39,379 bases of DNA from DATDCY01 sp031406795 [NCBI: Candidatus Rokuibacteriota bacterium]. GTDB lineage: Bacteria > JAUVQV01. Location: contig JANOHV010000226.1 of assembly GCA_031406795.1 (NCBI GenBank), forward strand, positions 1 to 39,379, in the 5' to 3' direction. The position numbers and the translations under genes are program-made. A model generated the notes under the pieces. The model did no database searches, was not told the origin of the DNA, and saw only the letters and a program-made list of their open reading frames with translations. Numbering within the stretch: position 1 is the stretch's first letter; every line of letters starts with the position of its first letter. This document shows, piece after piece, positions 28,167 to 35,597 of this stretch.

Positions 28167-29861
28167 TTGGACGAGCGCAAGCGGATCGGCGAATTGCTCC
28201 TCGACGCCGGCGTCATCACGGCGGAGCATCTGGCCGCGGCCCTGACCGAGCAGAAGCGCTCCGGCGGGCGGCTCTGTTACAACCTGATCCGCCTCGGGCA
28301 CCTGAAGGCCGATGATCTCGTCGGCTTCCTGCGCGACCAGTTCGGGGTGGCGGCGGTCAACCTGGAGCGGTACCAGGTTCCCGAGGCGGTGTTGCGCCTG
28401 ATCCCGGCGGCCTTTGCGCGCGAACGCCACGTCGTGCCGCTGCACGTTCTCGACGGCACCCTGACCGTCGCGCTGCTCGACCCCTCCCGCGCCGATGACA
28501 TCACGGCGATCCGCGATCTGACCGGCCTGGAGCCCGAGCCGGTGATCTGCCCGGAGGCCGCGCTCGAAGCGGCGCTGTTGCGCTTCTATCCGCTGGAGCC
28601 CCCGGTCGCCGCGCGGGGCGAAGGGGTGCTTGAACTCGACGAGGAACGGGACGCGCGCCCGGCGGCCCCGGCCGATGCGCCGGCGGTCCTCTCGGCGGAG
28701 GACTGGCTGCGCCGCATCGTTCTGCAGGCGGTGCGGCGGCGCTCGCGCGAGATCCACCTCGAGGCGTCCGAAGCCGGGCTGCGTGCGCGCTATCGCGTGC
28801 GCGGCATGCTGCAGGACGGCGAGACCGCGCCGCCCGAGACGCGCCGCGAGATCACGCGGCGCGCGCTGGCGATCGCCGGCGTTGCGGCCGGCGCGCCCGG
28901 CGGCGCGCCCGGGGAAGGCCGCTTCCGGATTCATGTACGCGGCCGCTGGCTGCGCGCGACGCTCTCGGCGTTTCCGACGCTCTTCGGCGAGCGGCTGGTC
29001 ATCCGGATCGTCGACGAGAGTCTGCTGGCCCGGGAGTTTCAGGAACTCGGGATGTCGAAGGAAGTCGCCGACGAGGCGCAGCGGCTGCTCGCCTTCCGGC
29101 ACGGCGTGCTGCTGGTCAACGCGCCTCCCGGACAGGGCCGCCGCACGACGTTCTACAGCATGCTCGCCCACCTCAGGGGGGAGGGCGGGCGGAACATCAT
29201 GACCCTGGAGAGCCCGGTGCGCTTCCCGATCGCCGGCATCAGCCAGTCGCAGATCGGTGGCGCGACCGGGCTGGACTACGCGGCCGGCCTGCAGTCGATT
29301 CTGCACCAGGAGCCTGACGTCGTCGGCCTCACCGATGTGCCCGACCGCGCCACACTCGAGATGGTCTTCGCCGCCGGGAGGCGCTGTCTCGTCGTTGCGC
29401 TCTGCGGCTTTCGCGACAACCGGCAGGCGCTCGACTGGGTCAAGGACGCCGGGGTCAGCGCCGCAACGCTGGGTCTGCTGCTGCGCGGCATTCTCGCGCA
29501 GCGGCTGCTGCCGAAGATCTGCAGCGCCTGCCGGGAGCCGCTCGCCGAGCCCGTGCGGCTGGTCGAGGGTATCCGGGGCCACGGGGTCGAGGAACTCACC
29601 TTCTACACCGGCGCCGGGTGCGAGCAGTGCGGCGGCTCGGGGCGCGCCGGGCGGGTGGCCATCTTCGAGTTGCTCTCCTTCCGCGAGGACCTGCGCGACC
29701 GTCTGCTGCGCGGGGATCCCTCGCAGTTGCTCGTCGAGGAGGCAGAGCGACTCGGCATGTGGTCCCTGCGGGAGGACGGGCTGCTCAAGGCCTCCCAGGG
29801 GCTCGTGGACATCCGAGAGGTGCTCGAGGCCACCGCCGCCGACGGGTCAATCCCCGGGTGA
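28167..29861 (+). CDS. GspE/PilB-like pseudo-ATPase with MshEN-type N-terminus
   Basis: The 564-residue product has the layout of a type IV pilus/type II secretion ATPase. The MshEN region (about 1-140) shows RIGELLLDAGVITAEHLAAAL and a second, weaker copy at about 35-60; MshEN domains bind c-di-GMP. The ATPase half keeps the fold (IHLEASEAGLRARYR, FPTLFGERLVIRI) and the zinc site (Cys452, Cys455, Cys485, Cys488), but the catalysis motifs are lost. Walker A is PPGQGRRTT, with Arg325 for Lys. The Asp box reads LESPV. The Walker B glutamate region GEIRD reads TDVPD. The His box has no histidine. It probably cannot hydrolyse ATP. TTG start at 28167 with GGGGAG upstream; no ATG gives a better start. 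No pilus genes are nearby. Confidence 0.85.
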   Translation: MDERKRIGELLLDAGVITAEHLAAALTEQKRSGGRLCYNLIRLGHLKADDLVGFLRDQFGVAAVNLERYQVPEAVLRLIPAAFARERHVVPLHVLDGTLTVALLDPSRADDITAIRDLTGLEPEPVICPEAALEAALLRFYPLEPPVAARGEGVLELDEERDARPAAPADAPAVLSAEDWLRRIVLQAVRRRSREIHLEASEAGLRARYRVRGMLQDGETAPPETRREITRRALAIAGVAAGAPGGAPGEGRFRIHVRGRWLRATLSAFPTLFGERLVIRIVDESLLAREFQELGMSKEVADEAQRLLAFRHGVLLVNAPPGQGRRTTFYSMLAHLRGEGGRNIMTLESPVRFPIAGISQSQIGGATGLDYAAGLQSILHQEPDVVGLTDVPDRATLEMVFAAGRRCLVVALCGFRDNRQALDWVKDAGVSAATLGLLLRGILAQRLLPKICSACREPLAEPVRLVEGIRGHGVEELTFYTGAGCEQCGGSGRAGRVAIFELLSFREDLRDRLLRGDPSQLLVEEAERLGMWSLREDGLLKASQGLVDIREVLEATAADGSIPG

Positions 29862-30373
29862 GCGGCCCGGCGCTGCTCCTCCTGGCCCTGCTCGCGACCT
29901 GCGGATGCGCGGCAGCGCCCGTGTCCGTGGCGCCCGTCGGCCCGCCGGTGCTCGGGAATCGGCCGGAGAGCGGGGGGGCGGCGTTCCTCGGCAGCGAGGT
30001 CTGCCGCGCCTGTCATCAAACGGCGTACGATCGCTGGCGCGCAACTGCACACGCAAGCGAGTACACCGGACTGTCGCCGGCCGACCGGCAGCGTTCCGCC
30101 TGCCTGCGCTGTCACGTCACCGGCTATGGCGAGCGGTTCGGGTATCGGGCGACCGGCGCCGGCCCCGACCTGGCGAACGTCGGCTGCGAAGCCTGCCACG
30201 GACCCGGAGCCGACCACGGGCGCAGCGCCCATCCGGAACTGGTGCCGACGCTGACCGGCGGGGCGTGCCCCCCCTGTGAGGTCAACAAACTCTGTCGTCT
30301 CTGCCACACGCCGGAGCGCTCCCCGGCGTTCGACCTCGAGCGTGCGCTGACCCAGATCAGCTGTAAGTCGTGA
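29858..30373 (+). CDS. Tetrahaem c-type cytochrome, cytochrome c554-like, probable lipoprotein
   Basis: The 171-residue product begins with a hydrophobic leader (LLLLALLATCGC) whose cysteines at 15 and 17 suggest a lipoprotein, though the lipobox is imperfect (LATC). Four CXXCH motifs follow at 49-53, 82-86, 110-114 and 146-150. The pattern GSEVCRACHQTAYDRWRATAH is typical of the cytochrome c554 family. The GTG start overlaps the pseudo-ATPase stop (GTGA), so it is the last gene of the chemosensory operon. Its electron partner is unknown. It could supply or relay electrons to the haem receptor or to the envelope, but nothing in the sequence proves a link beyond coexpression. Confidence 0.88.
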   Translation: MSGPALLLLALLATCGCAAAPVSVAPVGPPVLGNRPESGGAAFLGSEVCRACHQTAYDRWRATAHASEYTGLSPADRQRSACLRCHVTGYGERFGYRATGAGPDLANVGCEACHGPGADHGRSAHPELVPTLTGGACPPCEVNKLCRLCHTPERSPAFDLERALTQISCKS

Positions 30374-30535
30374 CGGCGAAGGGGTGGCGCGGAGGGGAGG
30401 TCTCCAGCGGCGGAGCGGAGCGAGGCCGATGGAGGTCCGCAGCGACCACCCCAGCGGCGTGGTGGCAGGCAGGACCCCGCAGCCAGCACGGGAACGCCGG
30501 GAGGCAGGTTCTCCTGTGCTATAATCCGCCGAGTA
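30374..30535. other. Intergenic region, no gene seen
   Basis: These 162 bases separate the chemosensory operon from the next. They contain short inverted repeats (GGAGGTCTCC near 30398; ACCAC/GTGGT around 30447-30465) but no hairpin followed by a T-run, so the operon's terminator is not evident. Confidence 0.5.
30517..30525 (+). promoter_or_regulatory. Extended -10 promoter of the helical-repeat gene (near-leaderless)
   Basis: TGCTATAAT is a perfect extended -10 element, with no recognisable -35 box. The ATG at 30536 is ten bases after TATAAT and lacks a ribosome-binding site, so the leader would be at most a few bases. TATAATCCGCC is shared with the promoters of queA and the PilZ gene. Confidence 0.55.
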
Positions 30536-31597
30536 ATGGAAGTGACACCGACGCAGCTGATCGCGCTCCTTCGGGAGGGGACCGCACCGCTCAAGGTTCG
30601 CGCTGCTGTCGCCCGCGGTCTGCTTCCGCTGCCGCCGGCGACTCTGCTGGAATCGCTGGACATTCTTGCCGACGATCCCGACGCCGCCATCCAGGCCGAG
30701 GCGCTGGCCGGCCTCGAGCGGTTGCCGGCGACCGTCGTGCGCGGGGTCGCGTCGTCCCGCACGCTCGCCCCGGGGCTGCTCGGGCGGCTGGCCCGGCGCT
30801 ACCCGGGGAATGAGCCGGTGCTGCTGGACATCGTCCGCAACAGCGCCGCCGACGACGCCACCGTGGCCTTCATCGCCTCGCTGCCGTTTCCGTCGGCGCT
30901 CGAGGTGATCGGCCGCAACCAGGCGCTGCTCGAACGCTCGCCGGAGGCCGTGGCCGCGCTGTTCTCGAACCCCGCGACCCCGACGTCGGTCGTCCAGCTC
31001 TGGCAGGAGCACGTGGAGCGCCGGGCGACCGCCGCGGCCGGCGCCGCCGTCGCCGATATGACCGTCGCGGTGGACCCCCGGTCGTTCGCGCCGGTGCTCG
31101 TCGAGGAAGAAGAGAAAGCCGAGGAACCGGCGGCGCGCGCCTTCTCGACGGAGGCCGACGACGCGCTCAGCGCCAAGCAGCTCTCGATCTACGCGCTGCT
31201 CAAGAAGATGTCGATGGGCCAGAAGGTGGCTCTGGCCGTCAAGGGCAACCGCGAAGTGCGCAACATCCTGATCCGGGAGAACAACCGGATGCTCTGCCTC
31301 AAGGTGCTCGAGAACCCGCGGCTCAGCGACACCGACATCGAAGCGTACGCGAAAAGCACGAACCTCTCGGACGACGTGCTGCGCGGGATCGCGAACCAGA
31401 AGGAGTGGTGCAAGAAATACGCGATCGTCAAGGCGCTCGTCTTCAACCCCAAAGCGCCGCTCGGGGTGACGCTCGAGTTCGTCAAACGGCTGACGCTCAA
31501 GGATATCGAATTCCTGTCGAAGAACCGCAACGTGCCGGAAACACTGCGCACCACCGGGCGCAGGCTGCTGGCGCTCAAGCGCGAGTCGAACCGCTGA
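30536..31597 (+). CDS. Helical-repeat (HEAT-like) protein of unknown function
   Basis: I do not recognise a named family for this 353-residue product. It looks soluble and almost entirely helical. The first 150 residues read as short helix pairs resembling HEAT repeats ([55 protein letters not shown]). An acidic low-complexity linker ([15 protein letters not shown], about 182-200) follows. A more conserved-looking C-terminal part has [40 protein letters not shown] and [20 protein letters not shown]. The pattern suggests a protein-binding scaffold. It heads a plus-strand run with hisG (40-base gap), phoH, ybeY and corC. No signal peptide or membrane segment is seen. Confidence 0.75.
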   Translation: MEVTPTQLIALLREGTAPLKVRAAVARGLLPLPPATLLESLDILADDPDAAIQAEALAGLERLPATVVRGVASSRTLAPGLLGRLARRYPGNEPVLLDIVRNSAADDATVAFIASLPFPSALEVIGRNQALLERSPEAVAALFSNPATPTSVVQLWQEHVERRATAAAGAAVADMTVAVDPRSFAPVLVEEEEKAEEPAARAFSTEADDALSAKQLSIYALLKKMSMGQKVALAVKGNREVRNILIRENNRMLCLKVLENPRLSDTDIEAYAKSTNLSDDVLRGIANQKEWCKKYAIVKALVFNPKAPLGVTLEFVKRLTLKDIEFLSKNRNVPETLRTTGRRLLALKRESNR

Positions 31598-31637
31598 CGG
31601 GCTCGACGGCCGCGCCGCACATCAAGGAGAGGAAACC

Positions 31638-32510
31638 ATGAAGCTGAAGATCGGGCTCCCGAAGGGCAGCTTGCAGGAATCGACATTCAAGCTCTTCCGC
31701 CGCGCCGGCTTCCAGGTCACGCTCGGCTCGAGCCGCTCGCTGTACCCGATGTTCGACGATCCCGAGATCGAGGCGATTCTGATCCGCGCGCAGGAGATGG
31801 GTCCCTATGTCGCCAAAGGGGTGCTCGACGTCGGTCTCACCGGCCTGGACTGGATTCGCGAGACCGGGGCGAAGGTCCACGAAGTCGCCGAGCTGAACTA
31901 CGCCAAGGGGGGGCTCGGCGCCGTGCGCTGGGTGCTCGCCGTCCCGGAGGATTCCCGGGTCCGAAAGGCCGAGGACCTCGCCGGCAAGCGGGTCGCGACG
32001 GAACTGGTGAACGTGTCGCGACAGTTCTTCCGGAAGAAGGGCGTCTCGGTGGACCTGGAGTTCTCCTGGGGTTCTACCGAGGCGAAGCCGCCGGTGTTGG
32101 CCGACGCGATCGTCGAGCTCACGGAGACCGGCAGTTCGCTGCGGGCGAACAATCTGCGGATCGTCGAGGACGTCCTGGTCTCGCGCACGAAGCTGATCGC
32201 GAACCCGGCCGCGTGGAAGAACGCCTGGAAACGCGAAAAAATCGAGAACATCAATCTGCTGCTGCAGGCCGCGCTCGCGGCGGAGGACAAGGTCGGGCTC
32301 AAGATGAACCTGCCGCGAGCGGTGCTGCCGAAGGTGCTGAGGATCCTGCCGGCGATGCACACCCCGACCGTCGCCGATCTGGCCGACGTCGGCTGGATCG
32401 CGATCGAGGTCATCATCGACGAGAAGGTGGTGCGGCACATCCTGCCGGCTCTCAAGAAGGCCGGCGCCAGCGGCATCGTCGAATACCCCTTGAACAAACT
32501 GGTCCTATGA
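31638..32510 (+). CDS. hisG: ATP phosphoribosyltransferase HisG, long form
   Basis: HisG joins ATP and PRPP in the first, feedback-controlled step of histidine synthesis. The 290-residue length fits the long form with a C-terminal histidine-sensing domain. The catalytic part shows [40 protein letters not shown] and the PRPP-binding [20 protein letters not shown]. The regulatory domain spans about residues 212-290 ([43 protein letters not shown]). AAGGAGAGG lies upstream of the ATG. It is the only histidine gene in the window, isolated among unrelated housekeeping genes. Confidence 0.96.
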   Translation: MKLKIGLPKGSLQESTFKLFRRAGFQVTLGSSRSLYPMFDDPEIEAILIRAQEMGPYVAKGVLDVGLTGLDWIRETGAKVHEVAELNYAKGGLGAVRWVLAVPEDSRVRKAEDLAGKRVATELVNVSRQFFRKKGVSVDLEFSWGSTEAKPPVLADAIVELTETGSSLRANNLRIVEDVLVSRTKLIANPAAWKNAWKREKIENINLLLQAALAAEDKVGLKMNLPRAVLPKVLRILPAMHTPTVADLADVGWIAIEVIIDEKVVRHILPALKKAGASGIVEYPLNKLVL

Positions 32511-32548
32511 GCGCGAGCGAATGAGAAAGCCGTGAAAGTACCGGCAGT

Positions 32549-33571
32549 ATGAGCATGAAGGAGAAGAACGTGAAGGGGGCGGAGTTGCTCGAGGGCGAGA
32601 CCGACCTGGCCTGGCTGGCCGGCGAGGGCGGCAACGCGCTGCGCGCGATCGAGGAGTCGAGCGGCGTGCGCGTCGACGCGCGGGGCAACAAGGTGCTCCT
32701 CGAGGGCGCCGCGGCGGACGTCGAGCGGGTCCGCGTCTTCCTGCGGGAACTCGCCGTCCTGCGCGAGCGCGGGCAGGCCCTGCAGCCCGTGGACATCCGG
32801 CACGCCGCGCGCGCGTTCTTCCGCGACGGCGAAAACCTGGCCGCGATCTTCCAGGAGGTCGTGCTCGTCGCCCCGAACAAGCGGCCGGTGTCGCCCAAGA
32901 GCGCGACCCAGCTGCGCTACGTGCAGGCCATGCGCGCGAACGACCTGGTGCTCGGCATCGGGCCCGCGGGAACCGGCAAGACTTTCCTCGCGATGGCGAT
33001 GGGGGTCGCGCTGCTGACCCAGAAGCGGGTCTCCCGCATCATCCTGACCCGGCCCGCGGTCGAGGCCGGGGAGCGACTCGGGTTTCTTCCCGGGGACCTC
33101 TACGACAAGATCCACCCCTACCTGCGCCCGCTCTACGACGCGCTCTACCACATGGTCGACCCGGACCGCGTCGCCAAGCTCGTGGAGCGCGGGACGATCG
33201 AGGTCGCGCTGCTGGCCTACATGCGCGGGCGGACGCTGAATGACTCGTTCGTCATCCTCGACGAGGCCCAGAACTCGACCACCGAACAGATGAAGATGTT
33301 CCTGACCCGCCTCGGGTTCGATTCCAAGGCGGTCATCACGGGCGACGTCACCCAGATCGACCTGCCCTCGGGCAGAGCTTCCGGGTTGATCGAGGCGGCC
33401 CAGGTCCTGCGGGAGATTCCGGGGGTCGAGACGGTGCGGTTCACCGAGCGCGACGTCGTGCGCCACGAACTGGTCCAGAAGATCATCCTCGCCTACGAGC
33501 GGCACGCCGCGCAGGGCCGGAAGGCGGCCGCGCCGCAGCCGGGTGCGGCCGACGCGGGGGCGTCCGCTTGA
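32549..33571 (+). CDS. PhoH-like ATPase
   Basis: PhoH-like proteins are P-loop ATPases linked to RNA metabolism, often encoded beside ybeY as here. The 340-residue product has a KH-like N-terminal region (about 18-80), the Walker A GPAGTGKT (138-145), ILTRPAVEAGERLGFLPGD, the Walker B VILDEAQN (235-242) and ITGDVTQIDLP. The conserved core is complete. The ATG at 32549 is used; an in-frame ATG at 32555 would shorten it by two residues. The gene overlaps ybeY by four bases. The 7TM-HD phosphohydrolase gene often found between phoH and ybeY is absent. Confidence 0.94.
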   Translation: MSMKEKNVKGAELLEGETDLAWLAGEGGNALRAIEESSGVRVDARGNKVLLEGAAADVERVRVFLRELAVLRERGQALQPVDIRHAARAFFRDGENLAAIFQEVVLVAPNKRPVSPKSATQLRYVQAMRANDLVLGIGPAGTGKTFLAMAMGVALLTQKRVSRIILTRPAVEAGERLGFLPGDLYDKIHPYLRPLYDALYHMVDPDRVAKLVERGTIEVALLAYMRGRTLNDSFVILDEAQNSTTEQMKMFLTRLGFDSKAVITGDVTQIDLPSGRASGLIEAAQVLREIPGVETVRFTERDVVRHELVQKIILAYERHAAQGRKAAAPQPGAADAGASA

Positions 33572-34032
33572 GCGTGAGCGTGCGTCATCCGCAGCCCGAG
33601 GTCGAGGTGATCGACCGCCAGCGGGCGGTCCGGATCAGCCCGGTGCGCGTCGGTGCGTTCGTCGAGTACGCGCTGCAGCGGCTGAAGCTCTACGGCGCGC
33701 ACGTCTCGATCGTGCTCAGCGGCGAGCGGGCGATGCGCGTCCTGAACAAGCGCTGGCGCGGGAAGGACCGCCCGACGGACGTCCTGTCGTTCTCCCAGCG
33801 GGAGGGGGAGGGGGGCGGGCTGCACCCCGAGTTGCTCGGCGACATCGTGATCTGCGTTCCCGTCGCCCGGCGCCAGGCCCGCGAGGCCGGCCACTGCCTG
33901 GCCGCGGAACTCGACCGGCTGTCCGTGCACGGCCTGCTGCACCTGGCGGGGTACGAGCACGAGGACGACCCGGCGGCCGCCCGCGCGATGCGCCGGCGCG
34001 AGGACGCGATCATCCGGGGGTGGCGCGGGTGA
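33568..34032 (+). CDS. ybeY: Endoribonuclease YbeY
   Basis: YbeY is a zinc-dependent endoribonuclease needed for 16S rRNA 3'-end processing and ribosome quality control. The 154-residue product has the metal motif HGLLHLAGYEH with His121, His125 and His131, preceded by RPTDVLSF and LLGDIVICVPVA. I place the start at TTG 33568, in a TTGA overlap with the phoH stop. Nearby GTG codons at 33574 and 33580 are alternatives that would remove two or four residues. It overlaps the corC start by four bases (GTGA). Confidence 0.94.
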   Translation: MSVSVRHPQPEVEVIDRQRAVRISPVRVGAFVEYALQRLKLYGAHVSIVLSGERAMRVLNKRWRGKDRPTDVLSFSQREGEGGGLHPELLGDIVICVPVARRQAREAGHCLAAELDRLSVHGLLHLAGYEHEDDPAAARAMRRREDAIIRGWRG

Positions 34033-34931
34033 ACGAGCAACCGCCGGATTCCCTCGTCGGCCGACTGACGCGGCTGGTCGTCCTCCCGCTCGTGCGCGGG
34101 CTGGGCCTGCTCAAGAGGGCGCTCGAGCGTCTGGTCAGCCGCCGCGGCCACGTCCCGCGTTCGGAGATGATTGAGGAGGAACTCGAGTCGGTCATCACCG
34201 AAGGGCGGGCCGCGGGGGTGATGGACCAGAGCGACGAGGATCTGCTCAAGAGCGTGATCGAGTTCGGCGACACGCTCGTGCGCGAGGTCATGGTGCCGCG
34301 CATCGACCTGGGAGCCCTCGAACTGGGGACGACACTGCCGGAGGTGCTCGAGGTGATCGTCGGACGCGGGTACTCGCGCTGGCCGGTTTATCGCGAAAGC
34401 GTCGACCACGTCGTCGGCATCGTGCACGCCAAGGATCTGCTGCGCGTCTGTCGGAGCGAAAGCGGCGGGTCGCCGCTCGAGGGCCTGATGCGGCCGGCGA
34501 TTTTCGTCCCGGAAAATCAGCGCGTCAGCGTCCTGCTGCGCGATTTCAAGAAACGGCGCACCCACATGGCGATCGTGCTCGACGAGTTCGGCGGCACCGC
34601 CGGACTGGTGACCCTCGAGGATCTCGTCGAAGAGATCATCGGCGAGGTCGCCGATGAGTTCGAGAGCGGCCAGGCCGAGTCCATCCGCGCGGTCGAGGGG
34701 GGCTGGCTGATCGACTCGCGGGCCAGCCTCGAGTTGCTCGGCGAGCGACTCGGCATCCCGGAGGAGGAATTGGCCGGGCGGCAATCCGAAACCGTCGCCG
34801 GCCTCGTCAGCGAGTTGCTCGGACGCCTGCCGCGCGCCGGCGACGAGGCGCCGCTCGGGGCGTGGGTCCTGCGGGTCGCCGACACCGACGGGCGGCGCAT
34901 TCTCAGGATTCTCGCGGTGCGCTCATCGTGA
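34029..34931 (+). CDS. corC: CorC/YbeX-family CBS-domain protein
   Basis: The 300-residue product has a basic N-terminal region, a tandem CBS pair (about residues 80-210: VREVMVPRIDLGAL, GYSRWPVYRESVDHVVGIVH, MAIVLDEFGGTAGLVTLEDL) and a C-terminal CorC_HlyC domain (about 218-298). It lacks the N-terminal DUF21 membrane domain, as in E. coli CorC/YbeX. Family members are linked to magnesium and cobalt efflux and, beside ybeY, to ribosome function; the 'haemolysin' label of some databases is not supported. CBS domains bind adenine nucleotides. The start is GTG at 34029, overlapping ybeY. Confidence 0.9.
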   Translation: MNEQPPDSLVGRLTRLVVLPLVRGLGLLKRALERLVSRRGHVPRSEMIEEELESVITEGRAAGVMDQSDEDLLKSVIEFGDTLVREVMVPRIDLGALELGTTLPEVLEVIVGRGYSRWPVYRESVDHVVGIVHAKDLLRVCRSESGGSPLEGLMRPAIFVPENQRVSVLLRDFKKRRTHMAIVLDEFGGTAGLVTLEDLVEEIIGEVADEFESGQAESIRAVEGGWLIDSRASLELLGERLGIPEEELAGRQSETVAGLVSELLGRLPRAGDEAPLGAWVLRVADTDGRRILRILAVRSS

Positions 34932-35473
34932 AGATCGGCGCGCTCTATCATGACGTGACCCGCGTCGAAGCGGACCTGCTCGTCGCGCCGCTGTGGGACG
35001 GTGATCGCCCCCCGCGGGGCATCGCTGGCTACGCGGACTGGCATCTGTGCGGGTTCCTCTCGCGGTTGATCCTCGCCGGTCGCCTGAGCGGCGAGGCCGG
35101 CGCGACGACCCTGATCGCGGTGCAGGGTCGGCTGCTCGCCCCGCGGCTGCTGCTGCTCGGCTGCGGCCGGCGCGACGCGCCCTTCGACGCCGATGCCGGC
35201 GTGGCGCACGCGGGGCGCGCGGCGGATGTGGCCGCAGATCTCAAGATCTCCACCGTGGCCATCGAAGTGCCGGTGAGCGAAACGAGAGCGGGGCTGCGCT
35301 CCCTCGTGACCAGAATCGGCGACGTCTTTGCCGGCGTTCTCCCGCCGAACGAGGGCGAGGTCCAGGTGCTGGCCGGCAGCGAAGAGGAATGTGAGCGCTG
35401 GCGCGCGGCGATCCGCGACGCTTTTCCCCGCGGCACGGCGCGCGGCAGGGGACTGTCGCTGCCGCGTCGGTAA
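34928..35473 (+). CDS. Stand-alone peptidase M17 N-terminal-like domain protein
   Basis: The 181-residue product resembles only the N-terminal, macro-like domain of leucyl aminopeptidases: VKIGALYHDVTRVEADLLV, LCGFLSRLILAGRLSGEAG, and APRLLLLGCGRRDAPFDADA, aligned to the usual rvllvGLG strand. The whole catalytic M17 domain with its metal ligands is absent and the frame ends cleanly, so it is not a peptidase. It might bind a nucleotide or peptide ligand; this is a guess. The start is GTG at 34928 in a GTGA overlap with corC. It closes the operon begun at 30536. Confidence 0.7.
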   Translation: MKIGALYHDVTRVEADLLVAPLWDGDRPPRGIAGYADWHLCGFLSRLILAGRLSGEAGATTLIAVQGRLLAPRLLLLGCGRRDAPFDADAGVAHAGRAADVAADLKISTVAIEVPVSETRAGLRSLVTRIGDVFAGVLPPNEGEVQVLAGSEEECERWRAAIRDAFPRGTARGRGLSLPRR

Positions 35474-35505
35474 CCGGCGGCCCGCCGGCGATTGCCGGCG
35501 CTTTC

Positions 35506-35534
35506 TTGACAGCCACCGGGGCCGAAGCTACGAT
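35506..35534 (+). promoter_or_regulatory. ppdK promoter
   Basis: A perfect TTGACA (35506-35511) and TACGAT (35529-35534) are separated by 17 bases. The leader is about 57 bases and contains GGAGGAG (35584-35590) seven bases before the ATG. Confidence 0.65.
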
Positions 35535-35597
35535 AAAAACGGCATTTCTGCGGTCGACCACGGCACGCGTGATATCGGGAAGCGGAGGAGCAGGCAC

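Noticed and set aside
28167-29861. Calling this gene a working type IV pilus assembly ATPase.
   Set aside because: The Walker A lysine, the Asp box, the Walker B glutamate region and the His box are all replaced.
34928-35473. Leucyl aminopeptidase.
   Set aside because: Only the N-terminal domain is present; no metal ligands or catalytic residues of M17 peptidases exist in the frame.
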